Counted from the stretch's first letter, positions 25,801 through 37,799 are shown. The stretch: DNA of 64,000 nt from Cryptomeria japonica (GCF_030272615.1 NC_081409.1:25181406-25245405); one strand, 5' to 3'. A program made the numbers and translations. The notes: generated by a model not told the origin, from the letters alone.

Positions 25801-26203
25801 ACATTGGTAATCATGATTTTCTATGTTGTATGGCAGATCATTGAAATTGTTGATGTTTGGTACAGGTTTCCGGACAAAGAAGCAGGCCAAGTTCCAATGG
25901 CGTACATCGTAAAACAACAGGGCAGCACACTTTCTGAAGCTACTGTTGTCGACTTCGTTGCCAAACAGGTCATTTGCTTTTAAAATATTGAAATTTGAGA
26001 TTTGATTTATCGATATTGGATTGGAATTATGGGACTGGCTTCAAACTCTTCAAGTAGTGTGAAGTAATTAGTAGTGTGTGTCATTTCAGGTGGCACCTTA
26101 CAAGAAGGTTCGCAGGGTGGCTTTTGCGAGTGGGATTCCAAAAACTGCAGCGGGAAAGACACTGAGAAAGGATTTGATCAAACTTCCCGCATCAAGACTT
26201 TGA
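22845..26203 (+). CDS. Peroxisomal 4CL-like acyl-CoA ligase (adenylate-forming), six exons
   Basis: Exons 22845-23873, 24049-24238, 25303-25448, 25587-25654, 25866-25968 and 26090-26203 give 1650 bases, 549 residues plus stop, with GT/AG borders throughout. The ATG at 22845 is the first in frame and gives the usual family length. Visible motifs are the ATP P-loop [10 protein letters not shown] (about residues 203-212), GYGLTETT (344-351), [15 protein letters not shown] (423-430), the hinge [13 protein letters not shown] and the catalytic Lys 535 in AAGKTLRK. The last three residues, SRL, are a type 1 peroxisomal signal. '[11 protein letters not shown]' rather than the LPKGV of true 4-coumarate:CoA ligases, plus the peroxisomal end, places it with the 4CL-like/OPC-8:0-CoA ligase group. 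That group activates jasmonate precursors, fatty acids or phenylpropanoid acids with ATP and CoA. The substrate cannot be told from sequence. A truncated sister lies 3.5 kb upstream in the same orientation. Intron 2 is about 470 bases longer here than in the sister. Confidence 0.92.
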
Positions 26204-26435
26204 ATTCAAAAGATTTAAATATCCAGATTCTCTTTCGATGGCAAAACATGCAAACATAACCATTTTAGGTAGAGGAAATCAGAGGCAGTGAAGGGAACAT
26301 CTTACTGTAGCAAATGCAAGCAGGTTATAATGTATCTGCATATATGCGTGGTCTGTAATGATGAAGACCCAGATTAATTTTTCCATTTATGCGTATATAT
26401 ATAATTATTATTCTATTAATAGTCTTATTATCAAC

Positions 26436-26441
26436 AATAAA
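26436..26441 (+). terminator. Putative polyadenylation signal AATAAA of the ligase gene
   Basis: AATAAA about 235 bases after the stop codon. Sequence between 26270 and 26330 still aligns with the 3' region of the truncated copy (19350-19420). Confidence 0.45.
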
Positions 26442-26904
26442 GACTTATAATTTTATTGGTATTCTAATTTTATCAATTAATAAACTGGTGGTCTATGTTA
26501 GAGAATTTTGAATCAAAAAAGGGAACCTCTTCCCCATCCTCGTCCTTATCTTCTTGATTATTGTACCTTTTTTCCTCTTCTTTTTTATATTTTCCGATAT
26601 GTTGACAATAATTCATTTGAATCATTTATTTTCTCTTGTCTTGCTCTCTACTTCCTAATAATAAATCATGAAATTTGATTCAAAACATTGAAAAAACCTT
26701 ATAAAATAAAAAAACAATTTTGAATCTTGACCTCTCACACCTTTATTATTGCCCATAAACCGCTAGGGCTGAAAGTGATGAGCATCTTCCCAACTACATA
26801 TAGCAAGAACTTTATTGTGCATATGTGGCTAAGTAAATGTCATCATTGCTTAACTTGTCTATCTACTCCTCTAACTTGACAACTCAATTTAACATAATGA
26901 TAAT
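26442..26904. other. Gene-free DNA after the ligase gene
   Basis: AT-rich sequence without an open frame or recognised repeat. Confidence 0.4.
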
Positions 26905-27699
26905 TATTAATTTAAATATTGTTTTATATAAGTCAAATACCTTTCATTCAAAATATATTTTGAAAAAATATATTTTATGCAAATTATATTTGAATGGCTG
27001 AAGATATAGAGGAAATATATTTTAAGTTTTCACATATTTTTAGTAAATGTCTAAATTTTAAATATCTTTTGGTGTGTTAAATTAGGAGCTTTAACATATT
27101 TATGTTAGTGTTTATATGACTGGATGCATAAATTTGCTACAAATATAATTTATGTTTATTCTCGTTCAAACCGTGTGAGAACATCATCTCTATTTGGTTC
27201 TACTATATTATAATAATGTGTTAATTATCTAACCTCATTTCATTATTTTTGTACACAAATGATTAGGAATAATTGAAGTTGCTTCCTATTAATGGTACAT
27301 AATGACTATAATAGTGTGCTACTTGTGCAATCCAATATCCATAAATCTCTAATTTGGATACAATTTCAACTATCAAAACACTAGTGATTTTGTAATGGGG
27401 TTAAGCACATTGTAGATCCTAAAAAATGCTACATGAAGTTCACATAATTCTAAACAAATTTATTAAACATGATGTCGTTGTCATTTACAACAACTAATAA
27501 TCAATTATAAAGGTGCTTCATTAAGTAATCACGTGGTTATCAATAATTATTAATATAGTAATGATTACAATTCTCATTCTACTAATACAACATTAGAAAA
27601 TAAAACAAAATTTATTGTTATAATATTTAAAAAAATAAATACCATACATTTATATGACCCATATAAATTTATATTGTGTGTGCTAAATTTGTACCTATT
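26905..27699. repeat. Paralogous flank with the empty site for the solo LTR
   Basis: Aligns with 12061-12370 joined to 13142-13460, reading through 'ggttctactatatta' at about 27200 without the LTR. From 27406 it also aligns with 20405-20690. It shows that the ligase-bearing block and its surroundings share a duplicated origin. No gene. Confidence 0.7.
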
Positions 27700-28677
27700 T
27701 GTAAACCCTAAAGTTCTAACCACTAACTCTACATCTACAAAATCATTCAACAAACAATCAATCTATGATAACTACAAACGCATGCAAATAACATAAAGTA
27801 AACAAGTATACATTCGTATGCAAGATAGACTTGTCTCCATTGTTCTCCTATCATTCATGCTCTTGTATTTGATGTTGTTTGCTCTCAGATTCGTAGAGTG
27901 CAAGGTCGAAGAAGATTGGATGTGGTTGTGATGTTGTAAGGCTATGATTGTGATGATGTATGCTCTAGCTAGATTTTGGCAGAGTATAGTTAGGCTCAAG
28001 TTGTGTGATTGTAGAATGAGAGGAGGAAGCCTCGTTTATAGAGATCATTCTAAACATAGAGGTTTTAGATTAAGAGTTTAAATTGTGAATGGTCAGGATC
28101 ACATAGATGATAGAGAATCAATAAGATTTGAGGGTAGTTAAAGATGAAGGGAGGAGATTAAGAGGTGGAAAGGCGACATATAATAATGAATAAGATTAAG
28201 AGGTCAATTTGAAATGGAGGGATATGATTAAGCAGTGCGTTGACTTTGGAGAAAACATAAAGTGAATGAAAATGAGATTGACACTTGTCACATGCCTACG
28301 AATTTGGATTATGATCCATGTGAGCAAGTTGGAGGGCTAAGATTAAAGAGGAAAAAGGTAATGAATTAATTAAACAAATTAAAGTACTTTTTTAATTAAT
28401 AAAGGAAAGGGCGCGAATAATTAAATCAATAAAATATTTATTTAATTTAGGAAGGAGGTGACATTAAATAAATAATAAATATCTATTTAAATTAGAAAGA
28501 AGAGACTGAATTAATTAAATAAATTAAAATATTTATTTCATTAATAGTGGAAGAAGCTAATGAATTAATTAAATGAATGAAAATTTATTTATTTAATTAA
28601 AAGAGGATACTGCACGATAAAATAATTAAATAAATAATATTTATTTAATTAAATAAGGTCATTTTTAGGTGTCTACA
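27700..28677 (-). repeat. 3' LTR of a second Ty3 element, minus strand
   Basis: Read on the minus strand it starts TGTAGACACCTAAAAATGAC at 28677 and carries a TATA-like box (complement of about 28033-28040). It ends near TTAGGGTTTACA at 27700. The adjoining AAAAGGGGCAAAA (minus strand) is the polypurine tract, also found at the same place in the element at 32253. The ATTAAATAAATA tracts are typical of this family. Confidence 0.75.
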
Positions 28678-29790
28678 TTTTGCCCCTTTTTGAGACAATG
28701 CAATTTATCGCATTATTTCAAAGAAGATTAAAACATAGTGGGTAGAAAAGGCAAAAGGACTAGAAACATGATGCCTCATTCATGGGAAAGATTAGGAAAG
28801 ATGACGAGTTAGTAGAATGATGCCTCCTTGAGAGGATAGGTGGTTTAGGAGAACACATATGTGCTCTCGAAAGGAAAGATATGGGATAAGGCTAGAAGAA
28901 AATGGATAAGGAGATGATAAATCGGTGACCATAAAAGTAGTTATGGATGAGAGTGGATATGGGAGATAGAGAGGACGATAGTGATGGAATCTTGTCCATA
29001 ATATAGTGCTATATCATCATCGAGTTTATTATGGCAAGTGGATGCAAGCAACTAGATATGATAAAACCTAGATGACTCACATACCCTTTACAAGTAGTGA
29101 TAAGACAAACCAAAAACAACAATCAAATGATAAAAATCATGATCCATCCTCACTTCTCTAATCATTTGTGAATATTCTTAAGTAGCATAGGAAAATGATA
29201 CAAAATAAATCAAATAAAAGATAAGACTCACTTGACCAAACAAGTCAACAACCACTAAGATCTTCTTACCAAAGTTAAGTGTTCTTGATAGTATGATAAT
29301 GATGGTGTCTAGTTTCAGGAATGAAGCATCTCGTATAAGACAATAGGTCTAGTTTTGAGAATGCAACAACCTATACATGACAATGAAAGATCAAAAGGAT
29401 AATGTCTAGTTTCGGGAATGAAACATCTAATATAAGACGAAAGGTTTGGTTTTGAGGATGTAATAACTTGTATAAGACAAATGATAGTTCATAAAGATTG
29501 CTAATGTTGATTAGATGATTGATCAATTAGATTGTAGGCTTAGCTTGGTAGTTTCTCTGTTGATTTGTGATTTGTTAAGCTCAGTGTTTTGTGCAATGTT
29601 TTGATTGTGCTTATTCAAAATGTCACAGTCTTTGCAAGAGAATTTATCGTGGATTTTTTATTTTTCAATTTTTTTAATTATTAATTTTATTTTTTTGGAT
29701 TTTAATTTTTTAACTTTTGGATTTTTAAGAGTTTTTTTCTTTGTATTTTTAAGTTGTTTTTTTTTTTAAAAAAAAAATTTATAGGTAAAT
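28678..29790 (-). mobile_element. 3' internal fragment of a second Ty3 element
   Basis: Next to the LTR, 'ttttgccccttttgagacaatgc' matches the start of the internal region of the larger Ty3 element at 33012. Later 'tatcatcatcgag' and 'ttattatggcaagt' match 36690-36711. The antisense gene and all coding domains are absent. Diverged direct repeats of about 100 bp ('gtctagtttc.ggaatgaa.catct') lie at 29306 and 29406. The fragment ends in T-rich DNA near 29790, where other sequence begins. No matching 5' LTR is seen in the window. Confidence 0.65.
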
Positions 29791-31950
29791 AGCTGGAGAG
29801 GGCCAGCTACCATTATTTTAAAAGAAAAAACTTACATAGTACTATCTTGATAGCCATATATGGCCAAACCCCAACTATTCAGTATCTATACTACCGCAAA
29901 TCTATATCCCACGTCTAAAACTATATATCTTCCTACAAGAGATGATAAATCTACAAAACCTCCCTTATACTATACCATCTATGTCTTACATGTATTCCCT
30001 GAATACAAAATAAGAATACAAATACAAACTACTAGATTTAGCTACACACATGGATAAACATGTATAAACACAAAATACTCATCTTGACAACCCTTAATCC
30101 TCATCTTCGGACTCTTCCAACTCTATTTTTACATCACCAATTTCAACACCCAAGGTCTATTGCTCCATTGTGAGGTGGTATAAAATAAGGTATTCCTAGT
30201 CGCAGTCAGAATGAACGGCTTCTCGATCTTTGTTCATGTTGGCCTTCAGCTCATCCTCCATGTAGACGTTGTCTAATGTCACCCGTAACGCTCGCCAAAA
30301 TACCCTAGAGAAAATTAAGTTATCTAGCTCACTAAATGTAACAATATTTTTTTTTAATCTTAGAAACATCTATTGCAGCATTCAAACCTCAAACAAGCAA
30401 TGCAAACAACATACAATGATATGCATTAAAAGAGTATTCATAATAGATTGTCTTTCATATAATTTAATTGTAAGCGGAATAACCATGACAACATGTTGTT
30501 GCTAGCTCCCTAGGGTATCTTAACGTCATTACTTACATTACAAAATCAACCTTCATTCATATTCATTTTAACCATTACATCATACATAAATGTAAATCAA
30601 GAGCATCCAACCATTGGCAAATACCACTAATCTAATTTCCATGAACATACTCATATGCAATTTACATAGTCCATTGTACCTAGCGTGATAATATCCTACC
30701 ATTACATTGTTGCATTCCTAAACTATATTTGCTCATCTATATATGAAAATGCATACACTATATTACTCCTTATATAGTTAATGAACTCTCTCCTCTATGA
30801 CATGTATCCAATAGCCCGTTTAACCACATGATCTCTAGTGCAAGATTAAGACCTTGCGCTGAAATTTCCCTTTTATTTTAAACATACATTTAATCCAAAC
30901 TACAATGCTCTATTTCCAATGATACCCTTTCCTTAATATGAGATTCAAGTGCATAATGCAAGTACTAAATGCCATTCCTATTCTTCCTTAAGTATGTATA
31001 TAATTAATCTACCATGCATCAATGATCAATACTTAAGTTTAGCATGATTAGCATCCATAATGCTCCCAATAAGTCGAACCATTACTTGAAATCCTTATCC
31101 ATTCAATTGACACAAATTCTTTATCAACAGAACATTCACACAATAAATAATACACAACAATAAATCCAAATGCACTTTAACCATTAAGGATTTCTTATAT
31201 ATTACAAGAGGTTCATATATCACCTTTCACTATTATTCAGCATCAATTATTTTCCTAATAGCAAGATGGAACATTTATCCCTACTATCTACTTATATGAA
31301 TAAATCATCCTTCTTACATCAATGAGAATAACAATGGACTGACACATTATACATCTTATTTCAAATTTACACAAATCTGCTACAATAAATCCAAATGCCA
31401 TCAAGATAAGTTCCATCCACAAAAGAGAGAAGTACATCCAAAGATAAGGGAAAAACCCCAATGGTAAAAAGCACCAACCACCCGACCAATGTGGAACCTA
31501 CAAGGAACCACACCCCATGCTAGGACATGATGCTAGGTCCCAATGCTCACTCTACATCTAAGGTTGACACTTAATACCAAGGACTATACCATCACATAGA
31601 CTCTCATGCATGAACAAACACAAACAACACAATAAGGAAACTCCCAAAGGCTATCAATTCAAACAATGAAAAAATGCAAATGCAACCAATAACAAGGGGA
31701 CACATGTAGGAGTGGAGTGTCATCACATGCCATCCACATAACATAACAACAAGGCACTATCCTGATGTACATGTGGAGTCATCTCAACCTGTGAGAGACT
31801 AAGAGATATTATCTTACCGTCTTCATGGTCTTCTCATGCCTATCCTAAAACATCCTCCCTAGGACTAGGCCATGAGGCTAAATAAAATTATTATCTTATT
31901 AATTTGCTAACTACCCATCCCATATTCAGTTTAGGTTATCACTTGGGTTA
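29791..31950. repeat. Dispersed 2-kb repeat, copy 2, cut by the DNA transposon
   Basis: 29873-31950 aligns with 1-2066 over its whole length. The match ends sharply between about 31947 and 31960, where the sequence changes to 'gatcaaggggggcc' and then to DNA not found in copy 1. This break gives the left border of the inserted DNA transposon to within about a dozen bases. Confidence 0.85.
30094..30358 (-). pseudogene. Decayed coding segment inside the 2-kb repeat, copy 2
   Basis: Same minus-strand frame as 220-490: VTFSELDNLIFSRVFWRALR, then LDNVYMEDELKANMNKDREA, and an acidic end ELEESEDED. It has two stops before the natural end. The family is unknown. Confidence 0.4.
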
Positions 31951-31975
31951 GTGCAAGATCAAGGGGGGCCAAAAA

Positions 31976-32072
31976 GTGGCGATGTGAAAAAAATAGCCTT
32001 CTTCACTCGCCTAAAAACACAAAAATCCGTGTTGACTTTTTGCTTGGCCTGGGTGTCAGTACACCTTGGCCT
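31976..32072. other. Subterminal stem-loops of the DNA transposon
   Basis: GCGATGTGAA pairs with TTCACTCGC (one bulge) around 31979-32010. GGCCTGGGTGT pairs with ACACCTTGGCC (9 of 11) at about 32046-32072. Such structures near an end are common binding sites for transposases. Confidence 0.45.
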
Positions 32073-32084
32073 GGTAATTACCTA

Positions 32085-32252
32085 TGCAAATCGGATATCC
32101 GATTTTTATTTGTAATTTTAATTTAAAAAATATATTATATGTTACATATTATATAATACGTATTATATAATATATTATTATATTATATTATATTATACTA
32201 TAATAGTATATTATATAATACGTATTATATAATACAATATTATATTATATAT
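32085..32252. repeat. Left arm of a TA-rich inverted repeat
   Basis: Begins with the palindrome ATCGGATATCCGAT and runs into TATTATATAATACG-type DNA. The reverse complement of 54700-54810, beyond the Ty3 element, matches it over roughly 100 bases, so the target site was a fold-back structure. Confidence 0.6.
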
Positions 32253-33011
32253 TGTATATGGTGAAAATAGATAACAATAATAACAATATTGAAAGGCTAA
32301 ATGAATTCAACCACAAAACCCTAGCCTAACAACAACAAAGATCCACCATAACATATGAAGATTACCTAAGACAATGAAAATCAAATGAAATCACAAAGAT
32401 TATACCATCACATGTCCAATAGGGTTTGGATCTTCATTCTTCCTATCTCCATTGATCTTGCTTGATATATTTGCTCTCAGATTTTATGTGCACAAGAGCT
32501 CAACAAAGAACGGAATGTGGTTGCAAGTAGGATCGTAGTGTAGTCAAGTCCTTAAGATGAATGATTAGTTAGGGTTTGATAATGAAGGAAGCATCTCCTT
32601 ATATAGAAGACACTATATGAAATGGAGGGATAAGATTGAGAGGTGTAAAAGGAGGTCGGCTATGATTAGAGGGTAGGTAAAAGAAATAATAAAATAATGA
32701 AAGGGGTAGGTAGTGTATGAATTAAGAGATGAATGACATGTGTCATAGGTAGAAAAGGTTAATGAATTAATTAAATAAATAAACATTTGTTTAATTAATA
32801 GAAGAAGTGGGATCAATTAAATAAATAAGATATTTATTTAATTTAGAAAAGGGATAATTTAAATAAATAAATGTATTTATTTAAATGAGAAATAAGGCTA
32901 GAAGAGGATAAATGAATTAATTAAATAAATAAGGATTTATTTAATTAATAGAGGAATTAAGCTTGGATAATTAAATAAATAAATTAGACTGGACAATTTT
33001 AGGTGTCTACA
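32253..33011 (-). repeat. 3' LTR of the Ty3 element, 759 bp
   Basis: On the minus strand it starts TGTAGACACCTAAAATTGTCC-like and ends CACCATATACA. A TATA box, TATATAAGG, lies at the complement of about 32597-32605. The adjoining polypurine tract is AGAGGGGCAAAA (minus strand, 33012-33023). Confidence 0.93.
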
Positions 33012-33353
33012 TTTTGCCCCTCTTTGAGACAATGCGGCTTGTCGCGTTGTTTCAAAGAAGATAAGATAAACTGATACAAAGTTGCCCCAAGATGGGAATG
33101 ATATACCCCCTTGAGAGATTGGATGAAAAAAATGTCTAGAAAGATCGCAGACAATCTCTCGATAAGAAAGACGAGATAGAATGGACTGACCGGATAAAGT
33201 GACAGAGTCATGGGATAATGAAGACTAACTCGGGAAACGAGGGCTAGGGCAGTCTATAAGATAGACCACAGGGGAAAATACATCCTCATTGTCATCTACA
33301 CATCCACAAGAGCAGAGTGCAGAGCGAAAATAGAGCAGCAATAGTCAGCAGCG
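33012..33353. other. Ty3 3' region between LTR and antisense gene
   Basis: Non-coding. On the plus strand it would act as promoter or leader of the antisense gene. No TATA box in a convincing place was seen. Confidence 0.4.
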
Positions 33354-33534
33354 ATGGCCTTTGTACACAGATTCGACCGCGTTCGTGGATTCCAGAGGCC
33401 AGCAGAGGCAGGAGAGCCGGTAAGTACCACAAAACCTCCTTGTACTTCGATGCATTTATTGTTGTCATTAATGCATGGTAGATAGGGCAATAAATGCGCT
33501 TAGAATAGGGTCCAAAAAATGTCAAAAAATGTGC

Positions 33535-33800
33535 AGGCGCATCTATGTTGGTGCCAGGCGCGTTTATGCTCGCGAGGCACGTCTGTGTTTGTGCCAAGCG
33601 CATCTGCATCAGAAAACGCGTTTGTGATGAATGCGACCACGTCTATGATGTGTAGGTGCGTCTGTGCCAAGAAGACATGTCTGTGTCGTCCAGGCACATC
33701 TGTGCAGAGCATAGGCGCATCTGTGTTTTTCAGGCGCGTCTGTGCAGTCTTTAAGCGCGTTTATGCCAGCAAAGCGCGTTTGTGTCAAAAAAATGTGAAT
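33535..33800 (+). repeat. CGCGTCTGTG motif cluster in the antisense-gene intron
   Basis: About ten degenerate copies of (G)CGCGTCTGTG, spaced 20-30 bases, on the plus strand, that is in the sense of the PMD gene. The reverse complement occurs in two clusters in the element leader (45820-46115 and 47330-47600). Confidence 0.8.
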
Positions 33801-33904
33801 TTTTGTCTTCTAGGTCAAATCGACAGTTCTGTGATGAACATACGTTGTCGATTGGATAAGCTGCTGAGAGGATACACTCAAGCAGGTCCTCTAGGGAAGA
33901 CTAG

Positions 33905-34195
33905 GATAGATCAAGGCACTTTGTGATGAACAGTGAGTACCAAGATAGAGTACTTTGTGATGAACAGGGAGTACTAAAATATGAGCAGCACTTTGTGATG
34001 AACAGTGAGTGCAAATGTGAGCAGCACTTTGTGATGAACAGTGAGTGCCACACACGTAGTACTTTGTGATGAACAGGGAGTACCACTAGGATAAATAGCA
34101 ACACTTTGTGATGAACAGTGAGTGTCACTAGGATAGAATGTCATATGCATTTAGATAAAAAGTAGCATTTTGTTATGAACATTGAATGTCACGAT
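33905..34195 (+). repeat. Tandem array of seven small hairpins in the antisense-gene intron
   Basis: Seven units contain the core TTTGTGATGAACAG flanked by short arms that can pair. The arms change together: GTACT with AGTAC, GCACT with AGTGC, ACACT with AGTGT, and GCATT with AATGT (wobble). Unit 1 has one mismatch. Spacing is 30-48 bases. The last hairpin ends about 35 bases before the PMD exon acceptor. Confidence 0.75.
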
Positions 34196-36112
34196 GACTG
34201 ACATGATTGATTTTCTTGACTGCAGGAGTATTTGCCTATGTTGGAGTCACGGGAGAGATTCCCGTCGACACAGAGATTGCGACCTGAGTTGACATTTGAG
34301 GAGCAAGCTGCAATCGAGGCTATGGGATTGAGACATGTGTTGTATGTGCCTGAGTTTCGAGCGAACATGGGACTGTTGACTGCACTAGCGGAGAGATGGC
34401 ACTCTGAGACTTGTACATTCCATTTGCCGATGGGTGAGATGACAGTCACCCTGGAGGATGTATACAGGATCCTGAGGATACCGATCGACGGGGAGCTGAT
34501 TCTGTACAATCGAGATGGAGACAGGGAGGCCCTGAGATGAGTGTTCTAGAACCCAGGACTGGAGATGAGGGCAGGGCATGTGGTTTGGGACACTATGACT
34601 GCTACAGGATTGGCGCTACCAGCAGTGATAGGAGGAGCGATCAGTGGGTTCTTGTGTCCTGATAGAGCGACACGAGGGTTGGCTATGGGCTGGGGAGGTG
34701 CACTAGAGACACTGGTGACACAGCACACCAGATATGCTTGGGGACCATGTGTGCTAGCACACCTGTACTATGAGTTGCATCAGTTTGTGTACCACGGGTC
34801 AGTGGGATTGGGCTGCAGAGTGACATTGTTGCAGGTGTGGGCTTATGAGCATCTGCAAGTGACGAGACCGATACACTTCAGAGGCAGAGGTCACGGGTGC
34901 AATTTTGTTCACTTGTATGACATGATCACCTCACAGCCGCGGATTGGCAGGTTAGAGCATTGGTTGTGAGTGATTGATGACATTGATGTGGTCATATGGA
35001 GGCCATATCTGGGATGCGAGCAGTGGGAGGATGATGCGGTAGAGCTTCCCTACACCTTCCAGAGCAGGTACCTGATTGGGCGGACGCCCTATGTGCTAGA
35101 GAGGCAGCTAGTGGACAGGGTGGGCAGACAGTTTGGCAGGATTCAGCAGATGCCACGGGGCTCAGGCATGTATGCACGGACTATCAGAGATCAGGCGCAG
35201 TTTGGGCCCCTGTTGTCATATGATCAGGCTGTTACACAGCTTGTAGAGATGATGCCCCTAGCCTGGGACATGTGGCCAGAGATTGAGGATGTCGGCATAG
35301 ATGCCGAGTACACAGCTTACTTGGCCAAGCATCCATTCCCACGTCTGACGGATCCAAGAGATTTATTAGAGGGAGATGGTGGTGGGGATGATGATGATGA
35401 TGGAGCTGATGGGGGCAGAGGCCGACGGAGAAGGAGGGGAGCAGTTGGAGAGAGGAGGGTTGCACCACGGAGGGAGGGTGGAGAGGAGAGGCAGGCTCGG
35501 GTGGTGAGGGGTCGCGATGGATTACCGCTACAGGTGCCAGTAGCACAAGGTCCCAGATAGATGCAGGTACAGGGATAGGTACCAGTACAGGTACAGGCAC
35601 AGGGGCAGGGGGAGCCAAAGGGGGCCGAGGCAAAGGAGGATGAGCTGACTGAGCTGAGGGAGATCTGCCAGGGACAGGCAGACAAGATCCAGGACCTGGA
35701 GAGGGAGAGGGATAGGCTCAGGAGGCGGCTCAGAGATACTGAGCGAGAGTGGGATCAGGCCATTCAGCTCTACACAGAGGCTGAGACCGCACTGAGGGCT
35801 GGGAGGCAGGCAGCAGAGGACACAGGGGCCGGATACGCCTATGTTCTGCGGGCAGGAGAGGAGATTGCCTACTGGCGAGATCTCTATTATGGTGCAGTGC
35901 TAGCTGATCAACGGGCGAGGAGCTTCCATAGACCATCGCGGACAGCGACAGCTACAGGAGGGAGCTGGAGGAGACAGGCATCTAGTGGTGGGGCTATGGG
36001 TCCTCCACCACCACCAAATAGAGGGGACAGGAGAGATGATGCTGGGGCAGGTCCTTCAGGGGCTCAGATTCTGTCGAGGCCAGGCGGCTCCGAGCGAGGG
36101 AGTTCATCATAG

Positions 36113-37799
36113 CCATAGAGGGCTCCCTATGTATCAGTATTGTACCATTTTTGTATTATGATGTAGACACCTTCGGGTGATTATAGCCATATGATTTTTG
36201 ACATCATTGTATCATGACACTTTATATATATATGAGATGATTCATCCTTGCGGTAGCTATATGCATGTGTACCTATGTGATGTATGTTTCATGATGTATG
36301 TTTTATGTGATGCTTATGATATGGATGCAAATATGTACATGAGGAAATGCAATATTTTTGTGTTCTTTTATGTTTTATATGTGTATGCATGATGCAAATG
36401 TGAATATATGTAATGCAGATGAATATGATAATGCAAATGTAAATTGTGCTAATAGATGTTGTGTGCAGGATGTGATGCAGTTGTGATATCTATATGTATG
36501 TATGAAATGCTTATATGTGGTAATGCAGGTGAAACTACATGAAATGCAAATGTTTTTGGTGTGTCATTATACTCAGTCATGTGATAGCAGGCTACGCAGA
36601 CTCGAGAAGGACGATGGAAGTCAATCAAGAAAAGGGGATGAAAGACAGAAGATATGAAAGTGAAAGAGCTTCTTGTGCTTTATCATCATTGAGCATTATT
36701 ATGGCAAGTAGGTTATGACAATCGAGGCATATGTTCGACCCAGAAATTCATTGTACCTATTTGCATGGAGATAAGACAGTCACAAACAAGGAATGCCCCA
36801 GTTCACACTAGACTCACAGTGTCCTCATATCCTTGGACAAGTCATAGCATTACTAAGAGACAATCCACAGACAACAAATAAAAATAGGTGACGATACCCC
36901 ATCCTCGCCTTTCTAGTCAAAGACATCCTGGAGATAGAATCTCTAGTCAGAGACATCCCGGAAAAGCTAAAATACATGTCACCAGAAAGATAAAATCAAA
37001 AGAAAACCAAGACTCGACACCAACATTCACTGTAGTCCTCAAGTTTAGTGTCTCTTGTCACTTGTATAAGTCTTATTTGATTGTGGTCACAATGTTTACT
37101 TTCACATAAAGGATAGATAGCACTGAACCATAATGTTGTCTGAGTCTGTTGAAAGATTTGATTTGTTGAAGCCCATTGTTGTTGTTGTGTCTCATCTGAA
37201 ACTGACTGGATCCATGAAACTGATACTTTATTGTGGAGAAGATGAAACTTTATTGCGGATTGGCGATGCACATGTTACTTTATTGCGGATTGTGCGCGAA
37301 TAGACTGAAGGAAGCTGGAAGAAACTGTACTCTTCGAAACATGTGATGTTCTCAGTTCCACACCCAACACTAGACGTAGGATTTGCCTTAGCCACAGATA
37401 GGATCTGATTTATTATGGATGGAAAAAGGGAGGTTTATTATGAATGGCTAACCAATCTTGGGTAGATCAATAACAAGCCATGATGGGAATGGGTAAGTTT
37501 ATTATGAATGGATAGGCTGTGATTGTGTGCAAAGTGAAAGGATGAAAGTGAATCCTGAAGGAGGGAGGAGCAATGTCTCTATGCATGGCGCTGGTGACCT
37601 AGTTTTCACCATGGTACTTGCCCAGGGCGCCACCGAAGTGGTTTTCACCGTTGGACGAAATTATTTCTCTTTACTTTTTTCAATTTTTCAATGTTTTTGT
37701 GTCGAAAGGCGTCTGTTTGCTGAGTTTTCACCAAGTAATGATTTTTTTGTTTTATAATTTTCTTTTTTTTGTATTTTTGAATTAGGATACTCTGAAGAG
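36113..37799. other. Ty3 3' region downstream of the antisense gene
   Basis: About 1.7 kb without a reading frame of note. It contains 'gcattattatggcaagt' shared with the second Ty3 fragment (29030) and a loose repeat 'actttattgcggatt' at 37225-37290. T-rich near 37670-37780. Confidence 0.5.

Larger units (their letters stand above)
33354..36112 (+). pseudogene. Antisense plant-mobile-domain (PMD) gene inside the Ty3 element; broken
   Basis: On the strand opposite to the polyprotein lies a gene of the plant mobile domain family, known from MAIL/MAIN proteins and from captured copies in Tat retroelements. A short first exon with ATG (33354-33419, MAFVHRFDRVRGFQ...) ends in a GTAAGT donor. The PMD part starts after a TGCAG acceptor at 34226. 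It shows the family phrases (PELTFEEQAAIEAMGLRHV, HLPMGEMTVTLEDVYRILRI, GWGGALETLVTQHTRYAWG, VIWRPYLGCEQWED). An acidic and arginine-rich linker follows, then a coiled coil (about 35630-35760) and a Pro/Gly/Ser-rich tail to 36112. The reading frame carries a few breaks. GC content is well above that of the surroundings. In host proteins the domain is linked to silencing and genome stability; its role in the element is unknown. Confidence 0.8.

Noticed and set aside
8304-31966. 14-base identity TTAGTGCAAGATCA at 8304 and 31953, which might mark a common element end
   Set aside because: Matches of this length are expected by chance in an AT-rich 64-kb window, and the flanks do not align.
33519-33926. 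135-codon plus-strand open frame rich in Cys and Val
   Set aside because: It is produced by the repeated CGCGTCTGTG motif in the antisense-gene intron and crosses into the hairpin array; not a gene.
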